A DNA stretch of 36,212 nucleotides. Source: JAIOTH01 sp964639335 (lineage in GTDB: Bacteria; Patescibacteriota; Patescibacteriia; UBA1558; S5-K13). The position numbers were made by a program, and so were the translations under genes. The stretch lies in contig CAZXCJ010000008.1 in the NCBI GenBank assembly GCA_964639335.1, positions 1-36,212 of the forward strand, in the 5' to 3' direction. A model generated the notes under the pieces. The model did not search any database, was not told the origin of the DNA, and saw nothing but the letters and a program-made list of their open reading frames with translations. Each line of letters starts with the position of its first letter. The first letter of the stretch is position 1. This document shows positions 1-6,043 of the stretch, one piece after another.

Positions 1-63
1 AATCTAATGATTTTGGTAGGTTTAGAGTGTTACCTATGTATCTCATCTTATTCAGCCCAATCA

Positions 64-89
64 ACCCCGTACCTTAAAGGTGCAGGGGT
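64..89. repeat. Short nested hairpin, CCCCG-type repeat
   Basis: An interrupted hairpin: ACCCC (64-68) pairs with GGGGT (85-89), and inside it ACCT (71-74) pairs with AGGT (78-81). It is preceded by TCAACCCCG, a string that recurs at inverted repeats near 30091 and 32601. It is probably a degenerate member of the same repeat family. I see no gene in 1-224. Confidence 0.4.
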
Positions 90-152
90 AAAGGTGATTT
101 TGACAAAATTTATTGATTGAATTACGATGTTTAAAATATCAACATTAAAAGT

Positions 153-193
153 TTGACTTTTGGACATTATAGTTATATTATTAACTTATAAGT
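153..193 (+). promoter_or_regulatory. Candidate promoter/operator of the Panacea TA operon
   Basis: TTGACT (153-158) and TATATT (174-179) are spaced 15 bp apart, shorter than optimal. The inverted repeat AGTTA(N6)TAACT (171-186) overlaps the -10 and the perfect palindrome ACTTATAAGT lies at 184-193. Palindromes over a -10 just upstream of an HTH antitoxin gene suggest autorepression. This rests on motif reading only. Confidence 0.35.
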
Positions 194-224
194 ATAAATA
201 ATTTCTAAATATAAAATAAAAAAT

Positions 225-908
225 ATGATCAATCAATATTTCAAATTAATAAAGGATTTGAGAATTAAAAAAGGCCTAAAACAAGAAGATATTGCAAAAA
301 AAATAGGTGTTTCCCGTTCTTCTTATATCTCTTTTGAACAAGGAAAAACAGAGCTTAGTTTTTCTCAAATAGTAAAACTATCTAATATTTTTGGTATTTC
401 TTTAGAAGAAGTTGAAAGTGGACTACAACCAAATTATGAAAAATATAAAGAAATGATTTTTGCTTATATTAGAAATGGTTCCTCTAAAGATGGTAATATT
501 TTGAAAACAAAACTTGCCAAGATGCTGTACTTGGCGGATTTTGCTTGGTTTTATAATAATTTAGAAAGTATGAGTGGAATGCAGTATCGTCGAATTAAAT
601 ATGGACCAGTGCCAGATATATATTTTAGGGCAATAGATGAATTAGAAGAAGCAGGAAAAATAACAGTTAATCACAAGAATGATATGCTTTTAATTTCCGA
701 GAATAGAGGGTCAAAGAATCAATCATTGGAAAAATTATCAAAAGAAGAAATAAAATTAATTAAAAATATTGCGAAGAAATGGAAAGGCAAAAAAACTAGT
801 GAAATTGTTGATTTCACCCATAACCAATTACCTTATAAAATTTGCTCTTTTGATGAAATAATTCCGTATGAATTAATAACTCAAGAAGATCCAGAATATG
901 TCTATTAA
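225..908 (+). CDS. HTH-Panacea (DUF4065) antitoxin
   Basis: A 227-residue two-domain protein. Residues about 5-62 form a Cro/CI-type helix-turn-helix (LRIKKGLKQEDIAKKIGVSR, then SFEQGKTELS). Residues about 75-200 match the Panacea/DUF4065 (SocA-like) fold, with the family hallmarks KLAKMLYLADF and YRRIKYGPVP. Panacea domains are known as interchangeable toxin-neutralising domains in type II toxin-antitoxin pairs, and an N-terminal HTH normally adds autoregulation. The partner gene starts 11 bp before this one ends (overlap 898-908), typical of translational coupling in TA operons. There is no clear Shine-Dalgarno before the ATG. The domain call is strong; the antitoxin role is inferred from domain architecture and gene order. 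Confidence 0.85.
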   Translation: MINQYFKLIKDLRIKKGLKQEDIAKKIGVSRSSYISFEQGKTELSFSQIVKLSNIFGISLEEVESGLQPNYEKYKEMIFAYIRNGSSKDGNILKTKLAKMLYLADFAWFYNNLESMSGMQYRRIKYGPVPDIYFRAIDELEEAGKITVNHKNDMLLISENRGSKNQSLEKLSKEEIKLIKNIAKKWKGKKTSEIVDFTHNQLPYKICSFDEIIPYELITQEDPEYVY

Positions 909-1290
909 ATATTCAGTAGTAGTGGAACATTTTGCCAAGCGTCATTTTATTAAAAATTTTAGGAAAAAATATAAGAATGCTTGGGATATAACATGGCGAG
1001 CAATAGTTGAACAATTTAAACGTATTGATTCTTTGCTTGATACCTCAATTGCTGAAACTATAATTAATACTGATAATATTAAGATAATTAAAAGTGAATT
1101 TCGTATTGCTGGAACAAGGCAGTCTAAAAAAGCTTCAGGCAATAGATGTATAATTGCCGTTCATCGGGATGTTGAGATAGTTTATGTTCTTTTGGTTTAT
1201 CATAAAAACAATTTGGGAGGTGGTAATGAAACTGCAAAATGGAAACAAATAATAAAAAATAATTATCCGGATTATTATAAATTATTATAA
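898..1290 (+). CDS. Putative toxin partner of the Panacea antitoxin (RelE-like)
   Basis: A 130-residue basic protein. The N-terminal part is alpha-helical and rich in Lys/Arg (HFAKRHFIKNFRKKYKNAW). The C-terminal half has strand-turn patterns (SEFRIAGTRQSKKASGNRCI, then VEIVYVLLVYHK) that resemble small RelE/ParE-type toxins, where a core beta-sheet is followed by a short helix. It overlaps the antitoxin gene by 11 bp in another frame, so it is probably translated from the same mRNA. I cannot assign the target (ribosome-bound mRNA, gyrase or other) because catalytic residues are not evident by eye. Toxin identity rests on position beside an HTH-Panacea gene and on the overall size and fold impression. 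Confidence 0.6.
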   Translation: MSIKYSVVVEHFAKRHFIKNFRKKYKNAWDITWRAIVEQFKRIDSLLDTSIAETIINTDNIKIIKSEFRIAGTRQSKKASGNRCIIAVHRDVEIVYVLLVYHKNNLGGGNETAKWKQIIKNNYPDYYKLL

Positions 1291-1329
1291 ATAAAAAACT
1301 TTATTTAATAAATGATTCTATGAATTATT

Positions 1330-1476
1330 ATGATATCAAATAATAAAATATCTAATGAGTTGAAAAAAATAATAAAAGACAATTTTATTGAATGGCAAAA
1401 TGCAGGCGGAGAAGATACATTAAAAGCGTTGGGTCGACAGAGCAAAAAAGAATATAATTATTATATAAATTTATAG
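1330..1476 (+). CDS. Possible 48-aa ORF downstream of the TA pair
   Basis: ATG at 1330 opens 48 codons to TAG at 1474-1476. The product is polar (ELKKIIKDNFIEWQNAGGED, then a basic, Tyr-rich tail), has no membrane segment and matches no family I recognise. It starts 40 bp after the toxin stop and precedes the terminator at 1493-1525, so it would lie on the toxin-antitoxin mRNA. There is no clear RBS. It may be a decayed remnant rather than a gene. The whole stretch 1291-1603 otherwise holds only the terminator and the next promoter. Confidence 0.25.
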   Translation: MISNNKISNELKKIIKDNFIEWQNAGGEDTLKALGRQSKKEYNYYINL

Positions 1477-1492
1477 AATATTTAAAATTTTT

Positions 1493-1525
1493 AATAATCG
1501 CTTAACATGGTGATTATTTTTTTTT
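1493..1525 (+). terminator. Rho-independent terminator after the TA operon
   Basis: AATAATC (1493-1499) pairs with GATTATT (1512-1518). The right arm runs into a T tract to 1525. It closes the 225-1476 transcription unit. Confidence 0.65.
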
Positions 1526-1536
1526 AAATAAAAACA

Positions 1537-1565
1537 TTGACAAAATTAAATTGAGGCCTTATTAT
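1537..1565 (+). promoter_or_regulatory. Sigma-70-type promoter for the 1604 gene
   Basis: TTGACA (1537-1542) and TATTAT (1560-1565) with an ideal 17-bp spacer. Transcription would start near 1572 and give a leader of about 32 nt containing the AAGGAG ribosome binding site at 1593-1598, 5 nt before the ATG. This is one of only three genes here with an obvious Shine-Dalgarno. Confidence 0.75.
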
Positions 1566-1603
1566 AAACTATTCATTTTAAAAAAATCAAAAAAGGAGTA
1601 CAA

Positions 1604-2020
1604 ATGAAAGAAAAATTAATAGGAAATCCTATTCCCATAGGAACATTTGTCGTTTATTTTAATCAATGGACGGATTTCGAAAATTATGAAATTAGAGATA
1701 GCTTTCGTGAAATGAGCTTTGAGGAGGTTCAAGCTCTTACTGAAAATGACATTCTTTGGGACGACATAGAACCTCATCCCAATGGTAAGGTTTACGGATT
1801 TCTTAAGTTAAGGGTTACAAAAGTAGAACATTTGGAAAATGATGGAGTTCGTATTCATTTTAAGGATAGTTTTGACACCATATATCCCGAGGGACGTATA
1901 AGGAAATTTGTTCATGAAGACGAAAACAAGCTTATTGATCTAATTTCCGCTAATCCTCTGGCCACAGAAGTGTTTACAGGACAACAAAAAGTCACTGGAA
2001 AGGCAATGGGTATTTTCTAA
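1604..2020 (+). CDS. Hypothetical protein, 138 aa, monocistronic
   Basis: I do not recognise the family. The 138-residue product is acidic and soluble, with no signal peptide or membrane span. It is rich in beta-type segments (IPIGTFVVYFNQWTDF, GFLKLRVTKVEHLENDGVRI) and has a segment IYPEGRIRKF. The gene stands alone, with its own 17-bp-spaced promoter, a strong AAGGAG site and a terminator at 2038-2069, which suggests independent and possibly high expression. Its position between a toxin-antitoxin pair and rnpB gives no functional hint. Codon use looks less AT-extreme than that of its neighbours, which could mean transfer or selection for expression, but I did not quantify this. Confidence 0.75.
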   Translation: MKEKLIGNPIPIGTFVVYFNQWTDFENYEIRDSFREMSFEEVQALTENDILWDDIEPHPNGKVYGFLKLRVTKVEHLENDGVRIHFKDSFDTIYPEGRIRKFVHEDENKLIDLISANPLATEVFTGQQKVTGKAMGIF

Positions 2021-2037
2021 CCAACATTTTTCAATTT

Positions 2038-2069
2038 AAGAGAGAGGCACAATGTTCTCTCTCTTTTTT
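2038..2069 (+). terminator. Rho-independent terminator
   Basis: AAGAGAGAG (2038-2046) pairs with CTCTCTCTT (2057-2065), with a 10-nt loop and a T tract. It ends the 1604-2020 transcript before the rnpB promoter. Confidence 0.8.
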
Positions 2070-2084
2070 ATTTTCTTAAAAATA

Positions 2085-2113
2085 TTGACAAAATAGATAA
2101 AATATACTACATT
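2085..2113 (+). promoter_or_regulatory. rnpB promoter
   Basis: TTGACA (2085-2090) and TACATT (2108-2113) with a 17-bp spacer. The predicted start, 6-7 nt after the -10, falls at 2119-2120, exactly where the P1 helix of RNase P RNA begins. This agreement supports both the promoter and the RNA 5' end. Confidence 0.75.
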
Positions 2114-2118
2114 AATGG

Positions 2119-2785
2119 GTAGTTAAATTAGTGGATGATCGCCCCCCACCTTTTACAATTTATGAAAAGTGATTTATGTTTTATGTTTACATATTAAAAT
2201 TAGCTGATAATGGTTTGTATTTTGGTTATACAAATAATTTGAGACGCCGATTAAAAGAACATTTAACCGGAAAATCTAAGTATACTCGAAGTAGAAGACC
2301 ATTAAAGTTGGTTTATTATGAAGCATATTTTTCAGCCAAGGATGCCAGAACAAGAGAGAGAAGATTAAAACAATTTAAGAAAGGTTATGCTCAGTTGAAA
2401 AATAGGATTGGAAATAGTATTTCAGAGTGTATTATTGATAAATTGTAAAAGGTGGGGGGAGGAAAGTCCGAACACCGCAAAAGATAATTGGTAACACCAA
2501 CCCTTTTAAAAAGTGATTTTTAAAAGAGGACAAGTGCAACAGAAAATATTCCTGCCGCCGTCGCTCAAGCTATGGCGAGCTAAGGGTGAAATCGCTAGTT
2601 GATGAATTAGCGCGCTCTATTGGTGACAATAGAGGAGAGGTAAACTCTATTTGGTGCAAGGTCAAGATATTCCCTTAGGGGAGTGGTAGACCGCTTGATA
2701 TTTATGGTAACATAAATACTAGATAGATGATCATCGTCGAGCTCAGCTCGATAAACAGAATTCGGCTTATAGCTAATTTAACTAC
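2119..2785 (+). ncRNA. rnpB: RNase P RNA with a GIY-YIG ORF inside P3
   Basis: Ribozyme subunit of RNase P, which matures tRNA 5' ends. The class-A core is clear. P1 is 13 bp (2119-2131 with 2773-2785) and P2 is GATGATC (2134-2140) with GATCATC (2729-2735). P4 is AAG-U-CCGAA (2464-2472) with TTCGGCTT (2761-2768), keeping the bulged U and covarying from the common CCGGG/CCCGG. Also present are conserved GAGGAAAGTCC, AGTGCAACAGAAA (near 2533), AAGGGTGAAA (2582-2591), GGTAAACTC (2639-2647) and GCAAGGTCAAG (2656-2666). P3 is a perfect 21-bp helix (2142-2162 with 2439-2459) whose loop contains a complete nuclease ORF. J2/4 carries an extra hairpin, CGAGCTCAGCTCG (2738-2750). P15 is reduced to TCCC-TTA-GGGG. 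The core assignment is firm; helix limits were paired by eye. Confidence 0.93.
2176..2448 (+). CDS. GIY-YIG endonuclease encoded within the P3 loop of rnpB
   Basis: A 90-residue single-domain GIY-YIG nuclease of the small, UvrC-N/YhbQ-like type. The motif reads MFYVYILKLADNGLYFGYT (YIG is replaced by YFG), followed by the conserved Arg helix NNLRRRLKEH and the catalytic-Glu region DARTRERRLKQF, which lacks the usual downstream extension. The ATG lies 14 nt inside the P3 5' strand. The last codons and the TAA stop (2446-2448) are themselves part of the P3 3' strand, so coding and structural sequence overlap by about 10 nt. There is no Shine-Dalgarno. Free-standing relatives occur widely in bacteria, and related nucleases act as homing enzymes in introns and RNA genes. 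Here it may be a homing element or a domesticated insert. No intron core surrounds it, so splicing is not suggested. Confidence 0.85.
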   Translation: MFYVYILKLADNGLYFGYTNNLRRRLKEHLTGKSKYTRSRRPLKLVYYEAYFSAKDARTRERRLKQFKKGYAQLKNRIGNSISECIIDKL

Positions 2786-3008
2786 TTTAGTAAACACTAG
2801 AATAGCATTTAATTGTCTGACTGAATTAAGTACTATTTTGATTATGCTGAGCGACCGGGCTTAACTCGGGAGTCGAAGTATAGCTGATTTAACTACTTTA
2901 ATAAATAGCAAAATAGCATTTGATTTTTTGACTAAATTAAGTACTATTTTGATTATGCTGAGCGACCGAGCTCAGCTCGGGAGTCGAAGTATAGCTGATT
3001 TAACTACT
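2768..3008 (+). repeat. 111-bp tandem array derived from the rnpB 3' end
   Basis: Two full units (2768-2878, 2879-2989) and a partial third (from 2990) share TATAGCTRATTTAACTACT at their starts. The first copy is the real P1 3' strand of rnpB, and the other two could also pair with the P1 5' strand (one A-to-G change gives a G-U pair). Each unit holds two hairpins kept by compensating changes. One is AATAG...CTATT around TTRATT/AATTAA. The other is CCGAGCTCAGCTCGG in unit 2, or CCGGG-CTTAA-CTCGG in unit 1. Unit 2's second hairpin matches the extra hairpin inside J2/4 of rnpB. The array ends 11 bp before the next gene. Confidence 0.85.
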
Positions 3009-3019
3009 ATTAATTTATT

Positions 3020-4405
3020 ATGAAAAAACGTAACTTAATTGATGTTATAGAAGTTCCTATTGATTTTTTACTATTAATTTTATCCGGATTATTGGCATAT
3101 TTTTTAAGGTTCAGGTCTTTTGTGGTGGAATATAGACCTGTCCTTTTTGATTTATCCTTATTACTTTATTTAAAAATACTTTTAGGGGCCTCTTTATTTG
3201 CCTTATTAATACTTTTTATATCCGGACTTTATAATTTAGAGAGAAAAAAATTGAAATATAAAATTTCTAAAATATTCACTGGCTGCTCTACTTTTGTTCT
3301 GATTTTAATTATTGCTTTCTTTTTTAACCAAAAATTATTTAATTCTCGTTTTATAGTAATATTTTTCTGGGTTTTTAGTTTATTCTTTTTAATTTTGGAA
3401 AGAATTATTTTAGAAGCAATTCATCGGGCTTTAGTAAAAAAAGGATATTTTACCACCAAAATAATTATTATTGGCCATAATGACAATACTTATAAATTAA
3501 TTAGTGAATTTAAGAGAAATAAATTTTTAGGATATAAAATTATAGAAAAATACGATACCTTGGATGACAATACTATTTTTAAATTAAATCAAAAAAGCCA
3601 GGAAACAGAAATTGATGAAATTATATTGGCTGAGCCATATAGTGATAGAAAATTTGTTAATAAATTAGTTAATTTTTGTAATACTCATCACATAGTTTAT
3701 AAGTACACGGCTTCGCTTTTAGAAACTAAAATAATTAATTTTGAAGTAAATGCTGTAGCGGGAATTCCAATTGTAGAAATTAAAGAAACTTTTTTAGATG
3801 GCTGGGGCCGGGTTTGGAAAAGATTATTTGATATTATATTATCGTTTATTGGTCTAATATTTTTTATTCCTATTTATTTAATAATCGGGGCATTAATCAA
3901 ATTAGATACCAAGGGTCCAGTTTTAGTTAAATTGGAACGCATTGGGGCAAAAAACAAGCCTTTTAAAATGTATAAGTTTAGGTCAATGATTATGGGGGCT
4001 GATAAAATGAAGGAAAATTTAATGAAATATAATGAAAGAAACGACGGACCCTTATTTAAAATGAAAGAGGACCCCCGTATTACTCCTATTGGTAAATTTT
4101 TAAGAAAAACATCTATTGATGAATTGCCTCAAATTATTAATGTTTTAAAAGGGAAAATGAGCTTAGTCGGTCCGCGGGCGCATGAGCCCCAAGAAGTGGC
4201 CAAATATCAAGACCACCATTTAAAACTTTTAGCTATTAAGCCGGGAATAACCGGTATGGCTCAGGTTTCTGGACGTTCAGATTTAGAATTTGAAGAAGAG
4301 GTTAAATTAGATATTTATTATATTGAAAATTGGAGCTTAATGCTGGACTTCCAAATTTTATTTAAAACTATCGCCGTGGTCCTTTTTACCAAAACCGCGG
4401 TTTGA
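3020..4405 (+). CDS. Polyprenyl-phosphate sugar-1-phosphate transferase (WbaP/WcaJ type)
   Basis: A 461-residue initiating glycosyl-1-phosphate transferase that loads the first sugar phosphate onto undecaprenyl phosphate for surface polysaccharide synthesis. The N-terminal half has four to five hydrophobic helices (about 12-28, 48-70, 88-103, 110-130) and a CoA-binding-like domain (KIIIIGHNDNTYK). After the membrane anchor RLFDIILSFIGLIFFIPIY, the catalytic bacterial sugar transferase domain (about 264-461) carries KMYKFRSM, the DE dyad in KTSIDELPQ and KMSLVGPRA. Length is normal for the WcaJ class. The substrate sugar cannot be read. It heads a cluster with three GT4 glycosyltransferases. 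There is no RBS before the ATG. The stop is TGA, showing that the standard bacterial code is used. Confidence 0.92.
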   Translation: MKKRNLIDVIEVPIDFLLLILSGLLAYFLRFRSFVVEYRPVLFDLSLLLYLKILLGASLFALLILFISGLYNLERKKLKYKISKIFTGCSTFVLILIIAFFFNQKLFNSRFIVIFFWVFSLFFLILERIILEAIHRALVKKGYFTTKIIIIGHNDNTYKLISEFKRNKFLGYKIIEKYDTLDDNTIFKLNQKSQETEIDEIILAEPYSDRKFVNKLVNFCNTHHIVYKYTASLLETKIINFEVNAVAGIPIVEIKETFLDGWGRVWKRLFDIILSFIGLIFFIPIYLIIGALIKLDTKGPVLVKLERIGAKNKPFKMYKFRSMIMGADKMKENLMKYNERNDGPLFKMKEDPRITPIGKFLRKTSIDELPQIINVLKGKMSLVGPRAHEPQEVAKYQDHHLKLLAIKPGITGMAQVSGRSDLEFEEEVKLDIYYIENWSLMLDFQILFKTIAVVLFTKTAV

Positions 4406-4437
4406 GGTAAGTTGTAAGATATGAGTTTTTATTTTAT

Positions 4438-4466
4438 ACCCCTTTATATTTAAGTAAGGGGTTTTT
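4438..4466 (+). terminator. Rho-independent terminator
   Basis: ACCCCTT (4438-4444) pairs with AAGGGGT (4456-4462), followed by TTTTT. It ends the sugar-transferase transcript, consistent with a new promoter at 4714. Confidence 0.75.
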
Positions 4467-4501
4467 AGTTAGAATTATTTTTTTATCACCACCCCTTTCC
4501 A

Positions 4502-4646
4502 TCCTCCGACCTGTCCCCTGAAGCTTCAGCGAAAGGGGGAGTAGAAGTTCTACTTCTACGGAGGACGGGCACTTCCCCTCCTTCACCCCGTACAAAAGCT
4601 TCGCCTTATACGGGGCGAGGTTGAGGAGGGGAGGCAGGGGAGGTGC
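4502..4646. repeat. GC-rich composite palindromic element
   Basis: A GC-rich island in an AT-rich spacer with nested inverted repeats. TCCTCCG (4502-4508) pairs with CGGAGGA (4559-4565). Inside it lie the palindrome CTGAAGCTTCAG (4518-4529) and GTAGAAG/CTTCTAC (4541-4547, 4553-4559). A second long hairpin pairs GCACTTCCCCT (4569-4579) with AGGGGAGGTGC (4636-4646), with CACCCCGTA/TACGGGG inside. There is no coding potential. It resembles the palindromic repeats near 17648-17817 and 28945-29080. The rest of 4406-4750 holds only the terminator and the promoter. Confidence 0.75.
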
Positions 4647-4713
4647 TGTTTGGGCTTATTGCGAAAACTAAAGCTATTATTAATATTTATAATACTCATA
4701 TCATTCAAGCGCC

Positions 4714-4742
4714 TTGCTACAAGGTGTTTTATTATTTATAAT
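4714..4742 (+). promoter_or_regulatory. Promoter, probably leaderless, for the first GT4 gene
   Basis: TTGCTA (4714-4719) and TATAAT (4737-4742) with a 17-bp spacer. The start point would be at about 4749-4750, one or two bases from the ATG at 4751, so the mRNA is probably leaderless. The same -35 hexamer occurs in the promoter at 8452. Confidence 0.75.
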
Positions 4743-4750
4743 ATCTCTAT

Positions 4751-5884
4751 ATGCAGGATAAAATGCAAGATAAAAAAATAGCTTTAGTACATGATCATTT
4801 GAACCAAATGGGTGGAGCCGAAAAGGTTCTTTTAGAATTTCATCATATTTTTCCAAAAAGTCCGATTTATAGTTTGATTTATAACAAAAACAAGGTCCCA
4901 TTATTTAAAGATTGTAAAATTATTACTTCTTTGCTCCAAAAAACTCCGGGATCTTTTAATTTTTTCCGCTGGTTTTTGACTTTTATGCCTTCGGCTTGGG
5001 AGAGCTTTGATTTTTCTAAATATGATATAGTTTTGTCTTCTACTTCGGCTTTAGCCAAAGGTATTATTACTCCTAGCAAGAGTTTGCATTTTTGTTATTG
5101 TCATACGCCAACGCGTTATTTGTGGAGTGATACTCATGAATATGTGAACAGTTTAAGAATTCCAGGTTTAATGAAAAGGATTTTAATCTTAGAGTTAAAA
5201 AAATTGCGGGCCTGGGATTTTTCAGCCGCCCAAAGGGTTGACTATTTTATTGCTAATTCTCATTTTGTAGCTGAAAGAATAAGAAAATATTACCGGAGAA
5301 ACGCGCATGTTATTTATCCGCCAGTCAATGTTCATAAATGTTATTCTAATCCGCAGAGAAAAAAATATTATATAGTTGTTTCTAGAATTAGGCCTTATAA
5401 AAAGGTTGACTTGATTGTGCGGGCTTTTAATCAGTTAAAATTACCTATTAAAATAATTGGCGGCGGTGAATATCTTGATGCTTTAAAAAGGATGGCCAAG
5501 CCCAATATTCAATTTTTAGGAGAAATAAGCGATGCAGAAAAATATAAGTATTTATCTCAAGCTAAGGCCTTTATTCATCCTCAAGAAGAGGATTTTGGAA
5601 TATCAGCTGTGGAAGCCTTGGCCTCAGGTTGTCCAGTGATAGCTTATGGCTCAGGTGGTGTTTTAGAAACAATTGAAAATCAAAAAACGGGATTATTTTT
5701 TGAAGAACAAAAATGGGAATCTTTAGCAGAAGCAGTGTTAGATTTTGATAAATTTGATTTTAACCATGATTTTATTAAAGACAGTGCCTCTCGTTTTAGT
5801 GTTCAAAGGTTTAAAGATGAAATTAAGGGTTTTATTGAAGATAAACTAAATCAAAAAAAGTTGCCATTAGAATACGAAAACTAA
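4751..5884 (+). CDS. GT4-family glycosyltransferase (mannosyltransferase-like)
   Basis: A 377-residue GT-B retaining glycosyltransferase. The N-terminal acceptor domain has HDHLNQMGGAEKVLLEF and the CHTPTRYLWSD signature common in WbaZ-like GT4 enzymes. The C-terminal donor domain has VSRIRPYKKVDLIVRAF and the EX7E-type motif in EEDFGISAVEALASGCPVI. It probably transfers a nucleotide-activated hexose, perhaps mannose, to a lipid-linked glycan at the inner face of the membrane. It follows the initiating sugar transferase and precedes two more GT4 genes, but it has its own promoter. Met-5 is an alternative start (4763). The first ATG is preferred because it sits at the expected transcription start. 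Donor and acceptor are unknown. Confidence 0.88.
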   Translation: MQDKMQDKKIALVHDHLNQMGGAEKVLLEFHHIFPKSPIYSLIYNKNKVPLFKDCKIITSLLQKTPGSFNFFRWFLTFMPSAWESFDFSKYDIVLSSTSALAKGIITPSKSLHFCYCHTPTRYLWSDTHEYVNSLRIPGLMKRILILELKKLRAWDFSAAQRVDYFIANSHFVAERIRKYYRRNAHVIYPPVNVHKCYSNPQRKKYYIVVSRIRPYKKVDLIVRAFNQLKLPIKIIGGGEYLDALKRMAKPNIQFLGEISDAEKYKYLSQAKAFIHPQEEDFGISAVEALASGCPVIAYGSGGVLETIENQKTGLFFEEQKWESLAEAVLDFDKFDFNHDFIKDSASRFSVQRFKDEIKGFIEDKLNQKKLPLEYEN

Positions 5885-6043
5885 ATCAATTTTCAATTAT
5901 CAATAATCAATTTTTAGTAAATGATCAATTATATTGTTAAATTGTTATATTGTTTAATTGTTGCAGTTTAACAATTTAGCAATATAGCAATTAATGAATT
6001 ATTAAATTCAAATTGAAAATTGGTGATTAAACGAACGTAAATT
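5885..6043. repeat. AT-rich inverted-repeat spacer
   Basis: A low-complexity spacer made of diverged AATTGTT/AACAATT-type words that fold back on themselves. TTAAATTGTTATATTG in the left half is answered by TTTAGCAATATAGCAA in the right half. There is no ORF or clear promoter. Similar but unrelated-in-sequence spacers separate many genes in this window. Confidence 0.5.

Noticed and set aside
2119..2785. Group I or group II intron in rnpB carrying the GIY-YIG ORF
   Set aside because: The insert is only the ORF plus short flanks closed by the P3 helix. There is no room or sequence for an intron core, and the RNase P structure is continuous without splicing.
2768..3008. CRISPR array
   Set aside because: The units are 111 bp, nearly identical throughout and without spacers, and there are no cas genes. 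It is a tandem duplication.
4701..5079. Short minus-strand ORFs opposite the first GT4 gene
   Set aside because: These are shadows of a real coding frame, with no signals of their own.
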